DNA of 64,000 nucleotides from Nodosilinea sp. PGN35 (GCF_029109325.1 NZ_JAQKQJ010000024.1:124001-188000), one strand, 5' to 3'; shown: positions 26,571-35,020, numbered from the stretch's first letter. Notes: a model not told the origin generated them from the letters alone. Translations and numbers: made by a program.

Positions 26571-27353
26571 CTACCGCCCGATCGCCTTCACCAGACCAAT
26601 GCCGCCAAAGTAGAGAAACAGCACCGCCCCGGCCAGCAGGCTCTGGGTCACCGGGTCAGTTGAAGGGGTGAGCACTGCCCCCAGCACCGCCGCCCCCAGC
26701 AGCACGTAGCGCCAGCCCTTGAGCATTTGGTCGGAATTGACGATGCCCAGCAACCCCAGCAGCATCTGCAAAATCGGAATTTGAAAGGCCAGCCCGGTGC
26801 TAAACAGCAGCAGCAGCACAAACTCAAAGTACCGATCGATCGACCACAGCTGCTCGACCACATCGGCCCCGTAGCTGATAAAAAAGTTCAGCGCCGCCGG
26901 AATCAGCGCCACGTAAGCGAACAGCAGTCCGGCAAAAAACAGCACGCTCGAGCCCAGCACCAGCGGCCCCACCAGCCGCCGCTCGCGCCGGGTTAGCCCC
27001 GGCAGCACAAACATGACTATTTGATAGAGAATAACCGGGCTAGCCGCCACCAGGCCGCTGTAGCCCGCCACCTTAAAGGAGACAAAAAAGTACTCCCCCG
27101 GCGACAGCTGCAAGAATTTCACCCCCTGGGCGGGCACCTCCAGCAGGGCGACAATGGGCTTCACCTGCCAAAAACAGGCCACAATGGCGATCACCACAGC
27201 AATCAGGCTGTAAAAAATCCGCCGCCGCAGTTCTTCCAGGTGGTCAAACAGCGACATCTCGACATCGTAGGGAACTTCGTCGAGGTCAGCGGCGGCACCG
27301 GAGGGGCTGACCAGCTCGGTGGTGGCGGTCTCAAGCTCGGTGGGCGGTGTCAT
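26571..27353 (-). CDS. tatC: Sec-independent protein translocase TatC
   Basis: A 260-residue TatC, the receptor of the twin-arginine export pathway in thylakoid and plasma membranes. SLFDHLEELRRRIFYSLIAV at about residue 33 is the signature cytoplasmic N-terminus before helix 1; SPGEYFFVSFKVAGYSGLVA and the sixth helix are as expected. TatA/B are not in the window. Confidence 0.95.
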   Translation of the reverse strand: MTPPTELETATTELVSPSGAAADLDEVPYDVEMSLFDHLEELRRRIFYSLIAVVIAIVACFWQVKPIVALLEVPAQGVKFLQLSPGEYFFVSFKVAGYSGLVAASPVILYQIVMFVLPGLTRRERRLVGPLVLGSSVLFFAGLLFAYVALIPAALNFFISYGADVVEQLWSIDRYFEFVLLLLFSTGLAFQIPILQMLLGLLGIVNSDQMLKGWRYVLLGAAVLGAVLTPSTDPVTQSLLAGAVLFLYFGGIGLVKAIGR

Positions 27354-27432
27354 AGGTTCGGCGCAGGGTCAGTAGGGCGATCGCTTCTATTGTAAGCCCA
27401 GGGCTTGGCTAGCTAGGCACGAGAGGCTCGGG

Positions 27433-28332
27433 CTAGGGCGACTCAACGCTTTCCACCCCCGAGCTGGGGGTCACCGTCACGGTTCTGACCACCCCAGAGG
27501 CACCCATCACCACAGGGCGATCGCCATTTACCGAAAGCTCCACCCCACCCGCGTTGCCAGTTCTAAACACCACGCTGGTCTGGGCTGTCCAGGTTTCCTC
27601 AAAACCGCTCTCAGCCACGCCTTCGTAGACGTTGGTGCCATCGGCAATCACGCTCAGCCAGGCGCGATCGCTCAGGCTGGCACTCACCACCACCGGGGCT
27701 TCCAGGGGGGCGCTGGAACCGCTGTCATCGGCCTCTGGCTGCTCCGTCGGCCCAGGAGTAGCCGCCGTCTCTGCCGGGTCAGAACTGTCCGCCGCGCTGT
27801 CGGCCTGTGAGGCTGTCTCTGCCGCAGGGTCATCGTTATTGGCCCGAGAGGGCACGCCGCTGCGCCCGAATAGACCCCAAGCACCGAGCCCTAAAATTGC
27901 CGCCAGGGCCGCCAGACCTAGCACCAGAGGCAGCGAAGACCGACTCTCCGGGCGATCCTGCCGGGGGGAGGGGGGTGGAGCCATCGTCTGAGGCTCAAGC
28001 TGAGGCTCAGGCTGGGCAGCGCCATTGGTGTCAGCCCGCTCAAGGAGATCTGCCGGAGGCAACACGCTAACTGGCGTCACTCGAAATTCCTGGGCAATGG
28101 CCTGACCATCGAGCCCTAGAGCTTCGGCATAGCGGCGGATAAATCCCTGAATAAACACCGGCTCAGGTAGCTCAGCATCATGCCCCGACTCCAACGCCTG
28201 TAGCAGGGCTGGGCGAATAAAAATCTGGTTGGCCAGCATATCGATGGCTAACCCCTGCTCTTGACGCACCTGGCGCAGGTACGCCCCGATACTCTGGAGC
28301 TGCTCGATCTGGGTAGGAGCTAACTTAGCCAC
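27433..28332 (-). CDS. RodZ-like protein (HTH + DUF4115)
   Basis: A 299-residue bitopic membrane protein. Residues 9-75 are the Cro/XRE-type helix-turn-helix (IGAYLRQVRQEQGLAIDML, ALESG), 145-165 a membrane helix (LPLVLGLAALAAILGLGAWG), then a Ser/Ala/Glu-rich linker and a C-terminal DUF4115 domain (LSDRAWLSVIADGTNVYEG). RodZ ties MreB filaments to the envelope in rods; that role is an inference here. GTG start with GAGG upstream. 79 nt before tatC, same strand. Confidence 0.85.
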   Translation of the reverse strand: MAKLAPTQIEQLQSIGAYLRQVRQEQGLAIDMLANQIFIRPALLQALESGHDAELPEPVFIQGFIRRYAEALGLDGQAIAQEFRVTPVSVLPPADLLERADTNGAAQPEPQLEPQTMAPPPSPRQDRPESRSSLPLVLGLAALAAILGLGAWGLFGRSGVPSRANNDDPAAETASQADSAADSSDPAETAATPGPTEQPEADDSGSSAPLEAPVVVSASLSDRAWLSVIADGTNVYEGVAESGFEETWTAQTSVVFRTGNAGGVELSVNGDRPVVMGASGVVRTVTVTPSSGVESVESP

Positions 28333-28451
28333 GGCACCTCACTGAACGACGTTATAGGGAACTATGCCCTGGGGTGACGACCCCGAACGAAGCTATTTTA
28401 ATGGGAAACGACCGTCAACGTAGCCGGGTGCAGGGAAAACCTCCGCCCTCC

Positions 28452-28721
28452 TCAGAACACCTGGTTCCAGCCGTAGACTTCGTACTCAGTCCAGATGCCG
28501 TTTTGCCAGTAGGGGTCACCCTCCACCGTCTGCCGCACCACCGCCTCGCTGTCGGCCTCGTAGATGCCAAACACCCGCGCATTGTCAGTGGTCGGGCCGA
28601 GCGCCACCAGCAGGCCCGCGTCCTTTTGCTGCTGCAATCCCGCTAGATGGGCCTCACGAAAGGGTGCGCGCTTTTCGAGCACGTTTTCACAGTAGCTGCC
28701 CCACATCACATACTTGGCCAT
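28452..28721 (-). CDS. YciI-like protein
   Basis: An 89-residue dimeric alpha-beta barrel of the YCII family: KYVMWGSYCENVLEKRAPFR, LVALGPTTDNARVFGIYEAD, VEGDPYWQNGIWTEYEVYGW. The conserved DP pair of the proposed active site is present (EGDPY). Biochemical role of stand-alone YciI is not settled. Confidence 0.85.
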   Translation of the reverse strand: MAKYVMWGSYCENVLEKRAPFREAHLAGLQQQKDAGLLVALGPTTDNARVFGIYEADSEAVVRQTVEGDPYWQNGIWTEYEVYGWNQVF

Positions 28722-29319
28722 AGCTCAGCGCCTCAAACGTTCATCGCCGATGGTATAGCAATCCTGGATGAATCGTGAGCATTGAAGATTAAACCTCTTC
28801 TCTACCGGGGCAAGCTGCCTCAGCCACCCAACTTGAGTTGGGGCAGTCCGGCTCAGAATGAGTAGTGTTCTATACAGAAAAAACTATTGATCGAAGCAAA
28901 TCAATAGGCGGTATACAGGACTACAGACCCAATTGTAAAAGTGTCCCGGCATTCACGCAAAAAAGGCCTCTCCTTGAAATAATTAACTACAGGTCATTTC
29001 AGTAGAACTACTCGATCTCCTGGAATTATTTTGACTCTTAAGATAACCTACAGTCCAGACATCGCAAGCCTTTCCGGAATTGGCATCGCCCCCATTGAAT
29101 CAACTCTTTATCGGAGCTTTAGTTGAAATCCAGGCAGCTTTGTTGATGCTTTACCCGATAGTTGAGGGAATTCTTTAGCTTAGGCAAAAGGATCACTCCG
29201 GTTTAAGTTGTGTCTATTGCGTTCGCTCCATCCAGTATTGAGTCTCCCTAGTAAGTCCAGCTCAATGCTTGCCAGTTTCTCAGACAGTCTCAGTTGTTGG
29301 ACTTGCGAGAGGTTTAACC
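28722..29319. other. Intergenic region without a recognised feature
   Basis: 598 nt between divergent genes, noticeably more AT-rich than its surroundings. No coding-like frame, tRNA or clear repeat was found; promoters for both neighbours are expected here. Confidence 0.5.
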
Positions 29320-29637
29320 ATGAAACGCTTTCTATCTTCTCTGAATCAGGGGCTGCGCGCTGCGAGCCAAAGCCTGCCCCTAGACCTATTTCGTCCCCTA
29401 CGCCAGTGGGTTAGCCACCTGCGGGTAGAGACCCCCCGCCGCGCCCGCAAAGTGGCTGAGTTAATTCCCGCCCAGTGTCCCTTTGAGCGCGACATTGTGG
29501 TGCTGGGGCGCTCGGTTGCCCACATTCCGCCCCTGTGCAAGCTCAACCCTATCTACAACGAACTGGTCGAGCTGCGCTTTCGGGCGCTGTGTTACCTGGC
29601 CGACGAGTGCGGCGAAGACATTTCGGCCTATATCTAA
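29320..29637 (+). CDS. Mo-dependent nitrogenase C-terminal domain protein
   Basis: A 105-residue protein of the cyanobacterial Mo-dependent nitrogenase C-terminus family: TPRRARKVAELIPAQCPFER, LGRSVAHIPPLCKLNPIYNE, LRFRALCYLADE. Despite the name such proteins occur in non-fixing strains and have no proven role in nitrogen fixation; no nif gene is in the window. The ATG giving MKRFLSSLNQ is preferred; an in-frame ATG 17 codons upstream adds nothing family-like. Confidence 0.85.
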   Translation: MKRFLSSLNQGLRAASQSLPLDLFRPLRQWVSHLRVETPRRARKVAELIPAQCPFERDIVVLGRSVAHIPPLCKLNPIYNELVELRFRALCYLADECGEDISAYI

Positions 29638-29711
29638 ATGCCCCGGAGTTTCACGCCAGCGTTTGCGCTGGCCGTGGCCCAGCGCTTCAGACTGTATTGC
29701 GTCTAACATCT

Positions 29712-29752
29712 CCCCCTCTCTGGCCCTGGGGTCGGCAGAGGGGGTTTACTTT
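29712..29752 (+). terminator. Probable terminator
   Basis: Stem CCCCCTCT/AGAGGGGG (17-nt loop) followed by TTTACTTT, 75 nt after the nitrogenase-C-domain gene. Confidence 0.65.
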
Positions 29753-29826
29753 GGGGAGATAATGCGAGAGCATTTCCCGGTCTGCCCCGGTAAGGCGGTA
29801 TCTTATTTTGCCTGACCAACTGTGCT

Positions 29827-30366
29827 ATGTCCTACGATCTGCCCGCCGCCCCAGCGGACGAGACTGCTCTACGCCACCACCGCTGGATGCTGCGGGCGCT
29901 AGAGCTGGCTGAGGCGGCAGGGGCGGCGGGAGACGTGCCGGTCGGGGCGGTGGTAGTCGGCCCTGGCGATAGGGTGCTGGCCGAGGTGGGCAACCGACGG
30001 GAGCAAGATCAAGACCCCACGGCCCATGCTGAGGTGCTGGCGCTGCGGGAAGCCGCCCGCCGGTTGGGCAACTGGCATCTCAACGACTGCACCCTCTACG
30101 TCACCCTCGAGCCCTGCCCGATGTGTGCTGGAGCGATTGTTCTGAGTCGTCTGGGGCTGCTGGTGTACGGTACTCCCGACCCCAAGTCTGGCGCGGTGCG
30201 ATCGGTACTAAACCTGCCCGACAGCCCCGCTTCTAACCATCGGCTGACGGTGGTGACCGGCGTTTTAGCCGAACCCTGTCGTCAGCAGCTGCAGCGGTGG
30301 TTTCAGCAGCGCCGCCGAGAAAATCGCCGTCCGCCCCTGACCATGCCACCGCCTGAACTGTCCTGA
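29827..30366 (+). CDS. tadA: tRNA adenosine(34) deaminase
   Basis: A 179-residue cytidine/adenosine deaminase-fold protein. HAEVLALREAA supplies the catalytic HAE and LEPCPMCAGAI the PCxxC zinc ligands. TadA converts A34 to inosine in tRNA-Arg(ACG). N- and C-terminal extensions are short. Monocistronic. Confidence 0.93.
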   Translation: MSYDLPAAPADETALRHHRWMLRALELAEAAGAAGDVPVGAVVVGPGDRVLAEVGNRREQDQDPTAHAEVLALREAARRLGNWHLNDCTLYVTLEPCPMCAGAIVLSRLGLLVYGTPDPKSGAVRSVLNLPDSPASNHRLTVVTGVLAEPCRQQLQRWFQQRRRENRRPPLTMPPPELS

Positions 30367-30517
30367 ACCAGCTTTGCGCGACGAGGCCCGGGCTGTAGGG
30401 TAAAGCGATACACAGACCAGGGTTAGACCAATTTTGTTCCGGTCGTGGGCTGCGCGACGGCCAGCGACGGGCATACTGGGAAAAGCCTGGCATCGGCACT
30501 ATAGGATTTAGCTGATC

Positions 30518-31306
30518 ATGGCTCCTGCACTCCGCCTTCCTATGAAATCCTCTGAGCTTCCTGAATCGTCTGCTGGGTTGGTCAAGGGCGGGGCTATCCT
30601 GCCCGCTCAGTCTCGCTGCTCGCCAGTGCTGACCCCTCTGGCCTACTTTCTGGGTCGGTACTTGGTAGTGCCCGCCTACTTTGGCACTGTTACCATCACA
30701 GGGCGACACCATGTGCCCACCGCAGGCCCGGTAATTTTGGCCCCTACCCACCGCGCCCGCTGGGACTCAATTTTGCTGCCCTACGCCACGGGCCGAGCCG
30801 TTACGGGCCGCGACCTGCGCTTCATGGTTACGGCTGACGAGGTGAAGGGCCTTCAGGGATGGTTTATTCGTCGTCTGGGTGGCTTTGCGGTCAATGTTCG
30901 GCGGCCCACGGTGGCCAGCCTGCGCCACGGCATTGAACTGCTGCTGGCGGGCGAAATGCTGGTGATTTACCCGGAGGGGGGCATTCGTCGAGACGATAAA
31001 ATTCATGGCCTCAAGCCCGGCCTGGCAAGATTGGCGGTGCAGGCGGAGGCCGCTAAAACTGGCCTGGGAGTGCAGGTGCTGCCGGTAGACATTTACTACG
31101 GGGCGGCCTACCCCGGCTGGCGCAGCCCCGCTCAAATTCACATCGGCGCGCCGCTGTCGGTGCAGACCTACCTCCAGGGTGAGGATTCTCCTGAGGCGCT
31201 CAAGGCCGGAGCGGCGCAGTTGACTAAGGATCTCAAGACCCGGTTAGAGGATATGGTCAGGGCGCGGCAGGACAGCGCGGCGCTGCACCCCTCGCTGCCG
31301 TCCTAA
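30518..31306 (+). CDS. Lysophospholipid acyltransferase (PlsC-like)
   Basis: A 262-residue 1-acylglycerol-3-phosphate acyltransferase family member. The catalytic H-x4-D is THRARWDS near residue 86, and the glycerophosphate-binding motif is YPEGGIRRD near 150. A membrane-embedded N-terminal segment is likely (TPLAYFLGRYLVVPAYFG). It could make phosphatidic acid in the plasma or thylakoid membrane; other acyl acceptors are possible. Confidence 0.88.
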   Translation: MAPALRLPMKSSELPESSAGLVKGGAILPAQSRCSPVLTPLAYFLGRYLVVPAYFGTVTITGRHHVPTAGPVILAPTHRARWDSILLPYATGRAVTGRDLRFMVTADEVKGLQGWFIRRLGGFAVNVRRPTVASLRHGIELLLAGEMLVIYPEGGIRRDDKIHGLKPGLARLAVQAEAAKTGLGVQVLPVDIYYGAAYPGWRSPAQIHIGAPLSVQTYLQGEDSPEALKAGAAQLTKDLKTRLEDMVRARQDSAALHPSLPS

Positions 31307-31378
31307 CGGCGGCGACCGACCCGTCGATGACGGACGGAGGACAGGACAAGCTGGCTACACCGTGGTTTATTAGAGGCA

Positions 31379-32389
31379 ATGGCCCATAAACCAGGATGCC
31401 TTATGTTTGATAGCCTTTTTACCCCCAATCCGCTGAGCGATTTGCGAACCGACCCGCTACGCCCTCTGAAGGGGGTGATTGTGGGGGCGGGGCAGGTGGG
31501 CCTGGCCTGCGCCTACGCCATGATGATCCAAAATGTGCTGGATGAAATGGTGCTGGTGGATATCAACCAGGACAGGCTGATTGGCGAGGTGATGGATCTA
31601 GAGCAGGGGATGTCGTTTGTGGAGCCGACGCTGATTAAGGCGGGTACCATGGCTGACGCCGCCGGAGCCGACGTGGTGGTAATCACCGCTGGGGCAGCCC
31701 AAAAAGACGGCGAAACTCGCCTGAATCTGGTGCAAAAAAACGTCGAAATTCTTAAAAAACTGATTCCCGATATTGTGACCCACTGCCCTGAGGCCATTTT
31801 GCTGGTGGTGTCTAACCCTGTAGATGTGCTCACCTACGCTGCCTGGAAGCTGTCGGGCCTGCCTAAGGCTCGGGTATTGGGTTCGGGAACCGTGCTGGAT
31901 ACAGGGCGGTTTCGGTACCTGCTAGCCCGTCGTCTGGGCATTGACCCGCGCAGCCTGCACGCCTACATCATTGGCGAACACGGCGACAGCGAGGTGCCCT
32001 TCTGGAGCCACGCCAACGTCTGTGGTACCCCCCTCTACTACGAGGGTATGGCGGCGGGCGATCGCCAGGCCATGGACGAGATCTTTCAGCAGACCAAAAA
32101 CGCCGCCTACGAGATCATCCGCCGCAAGGGATACACCAACTACGCCGTTGGTCTGGCGGTGACGCAAATTGTGCAGTCGATTATGCGCGACCAAAACCGG
32201 GTGCTGACGGTGAGCTGCGTAGTTGACGAGATTTTTGGCGTTCAAGACCTGTGCTTGAGTGTGCCTGCGGTGGTAGGGCGTACGGGGGTGAGCCGCCGAC
32301 TGAATATATTGCTCAGTCCCCAGGAGGAGCAGCTGCTTCAGCAGTCGGCTCAGACCCTGCGCGGGGTGATCGATCAAATTGAGTTCTAG
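31379..32389 (+). CDS. ldh: L-lactate dehydrogenase
   Basis: A 336-residue NAD-dependent 2-hydroxyacid dehydrogenase of the LDH/MDH superfamily. Rossmann loop GVIVGAGQVGLACAYAM at about 35, substrate-loop GETRLNLVQKN, catalytic GEHGDSEVPFWS. The loop residue before GETR (QKD, not an Arg-type malate loop) favours lactate over malate, but this is not decisive. A start at the ATG eight codons downstream (MFDSLFTP) is also possible; both have a purine-rich tract. The last five codons are repeated in tandem after the stop. Confidence 0.9.
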   Translation: MAHKPGCLMFDSLFTPNPLSDLRTDPLRPLKGVIVGAGQVGLACAYAMMIQNVLDEMVLVDINQDRLIGEVMDLEQGMSFVEPTLIKAGTMADAAGADVVVITAGAAQKDGETRLNLVQKNVEILKKLIPDIVTHCPEAILLVVSNPVDVLTYAAWKLSGLPKARVLGSGTVLDTGRFRYLLARRLGIDPRSLHAYIIGEHGDSEVPFWSHANVCGTPLYYEGMAAGDRQAMDEIFQQTKNAAYEIIRRKGYTNYAVGLAVTQIVQSIMRDQNRVLTVSCVVDEIFGVQDLCLSVPAVVGRTGVSRRLNILLSPQEEQLLQQSAQTLRGVIDQIEF

Positions 32390-32434
32390 CAGATTGAGTT
32401 CTAGCAGATTGAGTTCTAGCAGATTGAGTTCTAG
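32375..32434 (+). repeat. Four tandem copies of a 15-bp unit containing the ldh stop codon
   Basis: CA(A/G)ATTGAGTTCTAG occurs four times head to tail. Each unit reads Gln-Ile-Glu-Phe-stop in the ldh frame, so the gene has three further identical in-frame ends downstream of the real one. Confidence 0.97.
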
Positions 32435-32438
32435 CCCG

Positions 32439-32720
32439 CTAATCGCCGCTGGCGGCGGGCCACAGCAGCTTGACGGCCAGCAGGGCAAACCCCAGGGCGG
32501 CGACGGCTTTGACCAACCGCTCGGGCAAAATTTGAGCGGTGCCTTCCCCAGCAATCACCCCCAGCAGGCTGGCCAGCAGCAGAGCGGCGGCGGTGCCCAA
32601 AAATACGGCGCGGGGAGACTTGGAGCTGCCCCCGAGGGCGATCGCGGCCAGCTGGCTCTTATCCCCCAGCTCTGAGATAAACACGGCGGTGAAGCTGAGG
32701 GCAAGGAGGTTCCAGTCCAT
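32439..32720 (-). CDS. Half-size UPF0016/GDT1 family protein 1 (manganese-exporter type)
   Basis: A 93-residue, three-helix protein with one copy of the family motif E-x-G-D-K-S (ISELGDKSQLAAIALG). Full-length UPF0016 proteins have two such motifs in one chain of about 200 residues; here each half is its own gene, and the product next door supplies the second motif. Cyanobacterial members export Mn2+ from the cytoplasm; half-size pairs are reported in Anabaena as hemi manganese exchangers. Expected to heterodimerise with the 32820-33173 product. Confidence 0.85.
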   Translation of the reverse strand: MDWNLLALSFTAVFISELGDKSQLAAIALGGSSKSPRAVFLGTAAALLLASLLGVIAGEGTAQILPERLVKAVAALGFALLAVKLLWPAASGD

Positions 32721-32815
32721 GGGGATGGGAGTAGGGGAGTATGGAGTGAGGGAGGGGATGGGTAGGGGGTAGGGAGGAGGGGAGAGATGTGCCTATGGGG
32801 TGCTCTGGGTGGGGG
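32721..32815. repeat. Short tandem repeats (GGGGATG / GGAGTAGG)
   Basis: G-rich, imperfect 7-8-bp units fill the space between the two half-size exporter genes, so the operon is interrupted only by repeats. Confidence 0.7.
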
Positions 32816-32819
32816 CGGG

Positions 32820-33173
32820 CTAGAGGTGGACGATGTCCCAGAGGAGACAGACGGTGATGCCAAGGAGCATGGTGCCAGCGGCGGTGTCGAGGGTGGCGGG
32901 GGAAACGCGGCGAGCTAGCCATTGCCCCAACAGTACGCCAATCAGGCTAGTGCTGACTAGGGCGGTGCCAGCGCCTAAAAAAACAATCCAGGGTGCCTGA
33001 GACTGGGCGCTCATGAGCAGTGTCGTCACCTGGGTTTTGTCACCGAGCTCGGCCAAAAAAATAGTGATGAACGTAGAGCCAAAAACTCGCCAAAAAGCTG
33101 CCCGACTCAGGGTATCAGAGGTTTTGGCCTCAGCGGTGGCAGGGGAGGGAGGAAGAGGACTAGAGATAGACAC
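32820..33173 (-). CDS. Half-size UPF0016/GDT1 family protein 2 (manganese-exporter type)
   Basis: A 117-residue partner of the preceding protein: a 26-residue polar N-terminus, then ITIFLAELGDKTQVTTLLM with the E-x-G-D-K-T motif, and two further helices. GTG start. Order on the transcript is this gene first, then the 93-residue partner. A small ORF and an ATAATG/CATTAT palindrome lie just upstream. Confidence 0.85.
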   Translation of the reverse strand: MSISSPLPPSPATAEAKTSDTLSRAAFWRVFGSTFITIFLAELGDKTQVTTLLMSAQSQAPWIVFLGAGTALVSTSLIGVLLGQWLARRVSPATLDTAAGTMLLGITVCLLWDIVHL

Positions 33174-33261
33174 AATGGCGTAAAAGGCAGGTTAGCTGAG
33201 CGTTCAACAGAGCCAGGCACAGAGCAACGCCTAGACCGTTGAATACTGCCGGAGATTTCAT
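33160..33261 (-). CDS. Possible leader ORF (33 aa) before the exporter pair
   Basis: ATG-started ORF MKSPAVFNGLGVALCLALLN... with one hydrophobic stretch and two Cys near the end, overlapping the start of the 117-residue exporter gene by 14 nt. No recognisable family and no strong ribosome site. It may be a coupling leader peptide or chance. Confidence 0.3.
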   Translation of the reverse strand: MKSPAVFNGLGVALCLALLNAQLTCLLRHCVYL

Positions 33262-33275
33262 AATGCTTTCATTAT
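33260..33275. promoter_or_regulatory. Palindrome ATAATG-CTTT-CATTAT, possible metalloregulator site
   Basis: Perfect 6-bp arms, 4-nt centre, flanked by C...C to make CATAATG...CATTATC. The arms resemble those of Fur-family boxes, though the spacing is one base shorter than the classical Fur box. It lies about 87 bp upstream of the exporter start codon. Regulator unknown. Confidence 0.4.
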
Positions 33276-33329
33276 CTGCAAGAGTCAACCAAACCGCAAC
33301 CCATCGCCCCCTCGCTTTCCCCGCCGCCC

Positions 33330-33400
33330 CTATCTTCTTGACCTCCCCCACCCCATCACTCCCTCACTCCCTACTCCCCCACCCCATCACTCCCCCACCC
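33330..33400. repeat. Short tandem repeats (CCCCACC / CACTCCC)
   Basis: C-rich heptamer-like units between the exporter promoter and the 3' end of the YkgJ-family gene; no gene. Confidence 0.7.
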
Positions 33401-33743
33401 CCACCGCCCCGTTAAAGCGCGCCATCTCGGGGCTATCTTCGCCATAGATATCGGCAATGTGCTCCTGGCAGCAGTCGATGGCAAAGTCGTCGAGTTCGTC
33501 GGCCTCAACGCCAAACATGGTCTCGAAGGTGCTGAAGGTGACCCGGCAAAAGCTGGGGCGATCGGGGTAGATGGTGCAGAGGCGATCGCCCCCGCTGTAG
33601 TGGATGCACCAGCCGTCTTCGCCCACCATGCTCAGGTACAGCGCCAGCTGGTCAGCGTCTAGGTACGACTCCAGATCGGGGCGCTCGTCAGGGGCTAAGA
33701 AACAGCAGGCCCCGCAGGACTTTACACATTGCCAGGTGGCCAT
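33387..33743 (-). CDS. YkgJ family cysteine cluster protein
   Basis: A 118-residue protein with the CxxCxxxCC-type cluster of the YkgJ family: CVKSCGACC at residue 6, then WCIHY, LCTIYPDRPSFCR and DCCQEH. The cysteines are expected to bind zinc or an iron-sulfur cluster. Good ribosome site (AAAGGAG). It is divergent from psb30, an arrangement I recall from other cyanobacteria. Confidence 0.85.
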   Translation of the reverse strand: MATWQCVKSCGACCFLAPDERPDLESYLDADQLALYLSMVGEDGWCIHYSGGDRLCTIYPDRPSFCRVTFSTFETMFGVEADELDDFAIDCCQEHIADIYGEDSPEMARFNGAVGVGE

Positions 33744-33875
33744 TGGTCTCCTTTGGCCGCTGCGGGCCTTGCGTTTGAGCGGCAGCGGGCGCTGCCTTAG
33801 AATTTTGTTAAGTTATCTAAAATAGGGGCGGCGTTAGCAGGTAAAATAGGCCCGATAAGCAAGCTTTACACTAAG

Positions 33876-33923
33876 CCCAGCGCGGGGTCTGTAGCTCTCT
33901 ATAGGCGAAACCCCACTGCTGGG
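33876..33923 (+). promoter_or_regulatory. Hairpin in the psb30 leader
   Basis: Two stacked helices, CCCAGC/GCTGGG and GGGGT/ACCCC, separated by a small internal loop and closed by a 21-nt loop, 50 nt before the psb30 ATG. Could stabilise the mRNA or bind a factor. Confidence 0.5.
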
Positions 33924-33972
33924 ATTGTAATGAAGTTTATATCAGTCCAGTCGCCTTGTGTTGGGAGGTTTC

Positions 33973-34104
33973 ATGAGCTTTCTAAGTGGTTTTTTGAGCA
34001 GCATTAATTTTGAGCTGATTGCCCAGTTGACCATGCTTGCCATGATTGTCATCGCTGGCCCAGCGATTGTGTTTCTGCTGTTTCTGCGCGGCGGCGACCT
34101 TTAG
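33973..34104 (+). CDS. psb30: Photosystem II protein Psb30 (Ycf12)
   Basis: A 43-residue single-helix PSII subunit, too short for most gene callers. N-terminus MSFLSGFLSSINFELIAQLT, membrane helix MLAMIVIAGPAIVFLLFLRG and the C-terminus GGDL match the Psb30/Ycf12 family closely. It sits at the periphery of the PSII core near PsbJ and cytochrome b559 and helps keep the complex stable in high light. GGGAGG nine bases upstream of ATG is a good ribosome site. Confidence 0.95.
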   Translation: MSFLSGFLSSINFELIAQLTMLAMIVIAGPAIVFLLFLRGGDL

Positions 34105-34181
34105 CGTCGTCGCCCCTGGGGCACATCCTCGGGCTAAAATCCTGAAATTCAAGACATCGCAGCGCTTGGGGTGCCTCTCGG

Positions 34182-34874
34182 CTAACCCAGGCGCTGTTTT
34201 AGTATGAATTCTGCGATCGCCAGATCCATCGGTGTCGTCACCTTGAGGTTGGTCTCTTCGCCGGGCACTACCTGCACCGGCAGGTCGCACTTTTCAAACA
34301 GGGCGGCATCGTCGGTGACGCTCCAGCCCAGCTCAAGGCCCTGCCGATGGCACTGCTTGAGCTGAGCCACATCAAAGCCCTGGGGGGTTTGGGCAGCCCA
34401 CAGCCGCTGGCGATCGGGGGTGGTCTCAACCCGCTGGTCGGCATCGACCATTTTGATAGTGTCTTTGACCGGTACCGCCGCAATCAGTCCGGGGCAGGCG
34501 TCTAGGGCGGCGGCGCAGCGATCGAACAGGTCGGGGGTGACCAGGCAGCGTGCCCCATCGTGGATCAGGACGCGGGTAGCTTCGGGCGGCAGGGCTTGCA
34601 GGCCCTTAAAGACCGATTCTTGCCGGGTGGTGCCGCCGTCGATGAAGGTCACTGGCTCAGACAAATTCAGCCCCTGAGCGATCGCCTCCAGGGCAGGGCG
34701 ATCGCCCGCCTGGCAAACCACCCCTATCCAAACCACAGCTTCGGCCTGGGCGGCGGCTTTGATTGTCCAGGCGATGATCGGCTGGCCGAGCAGCTCAAGG
34801 AGCACTTTATTGCGATCGCGCCCCATGCGGCGACCGCTGCCAGCGGCGGGAATGAGCACATGAACAGGAAACAT
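34182..34874 (-). CDS. ispD: 2-C-methyl-D-erythritol 4-phosphate cytidylyltransferase
   Basis: A 230-residue IspD, third enzyme of the MEP isoprenoid pathway: CTP + MEP to CDP-ME. The CTP-binding loop IPAAGSGRRMGRDRNK is at residue 7, VLIHDGARCLV and VPVKDTIK are present. Of two in-frame starts I prefer the ATG giving MFPVHVLIPAAG over a GTG two codons upstream. Confidence 0.95.
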   Translation of the reverse strand: MFPVHVLIPAAGSGRRMGRDRNKVLLELLGQPIIAWTIKAAAQAEAVVWIGVVCQAGDRPALEAIAQGLNLSEPVTFIDGGTTRQESVFKGLQALPPEATRVLIHDGARCLVTPDLFDRCAAALDACPGLIAAVPVKDTIKMVDADQRVETTPDRQRLWAAQTPQGFDVAQLKQCHRQGLELGWSVTDDAALFEKCDLPVQVVPGEETNLKVTTPMDLAIAEFILKQRLG

Positions 34875-35020
34875 AGACACAGGACAAAACCGTAACAGGC
34901 CAGTAAATTGGGGAATTTCTCTCCCCTTTGGGGAAAGTTAATTCATTTTGTAGGCCAGATATCCCCTAAACCTTAGCCAGGTTCCACTACAATACTTGCG
35001 AACAGGCATGGACGTAATAT

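Noticed and set aside
33174..33350. yybP-ykoY manganese riboswitch before the exporter pair
   Set aside because: The conserved loop sequences and helices of that class could not be found; only a short palindrome is present.
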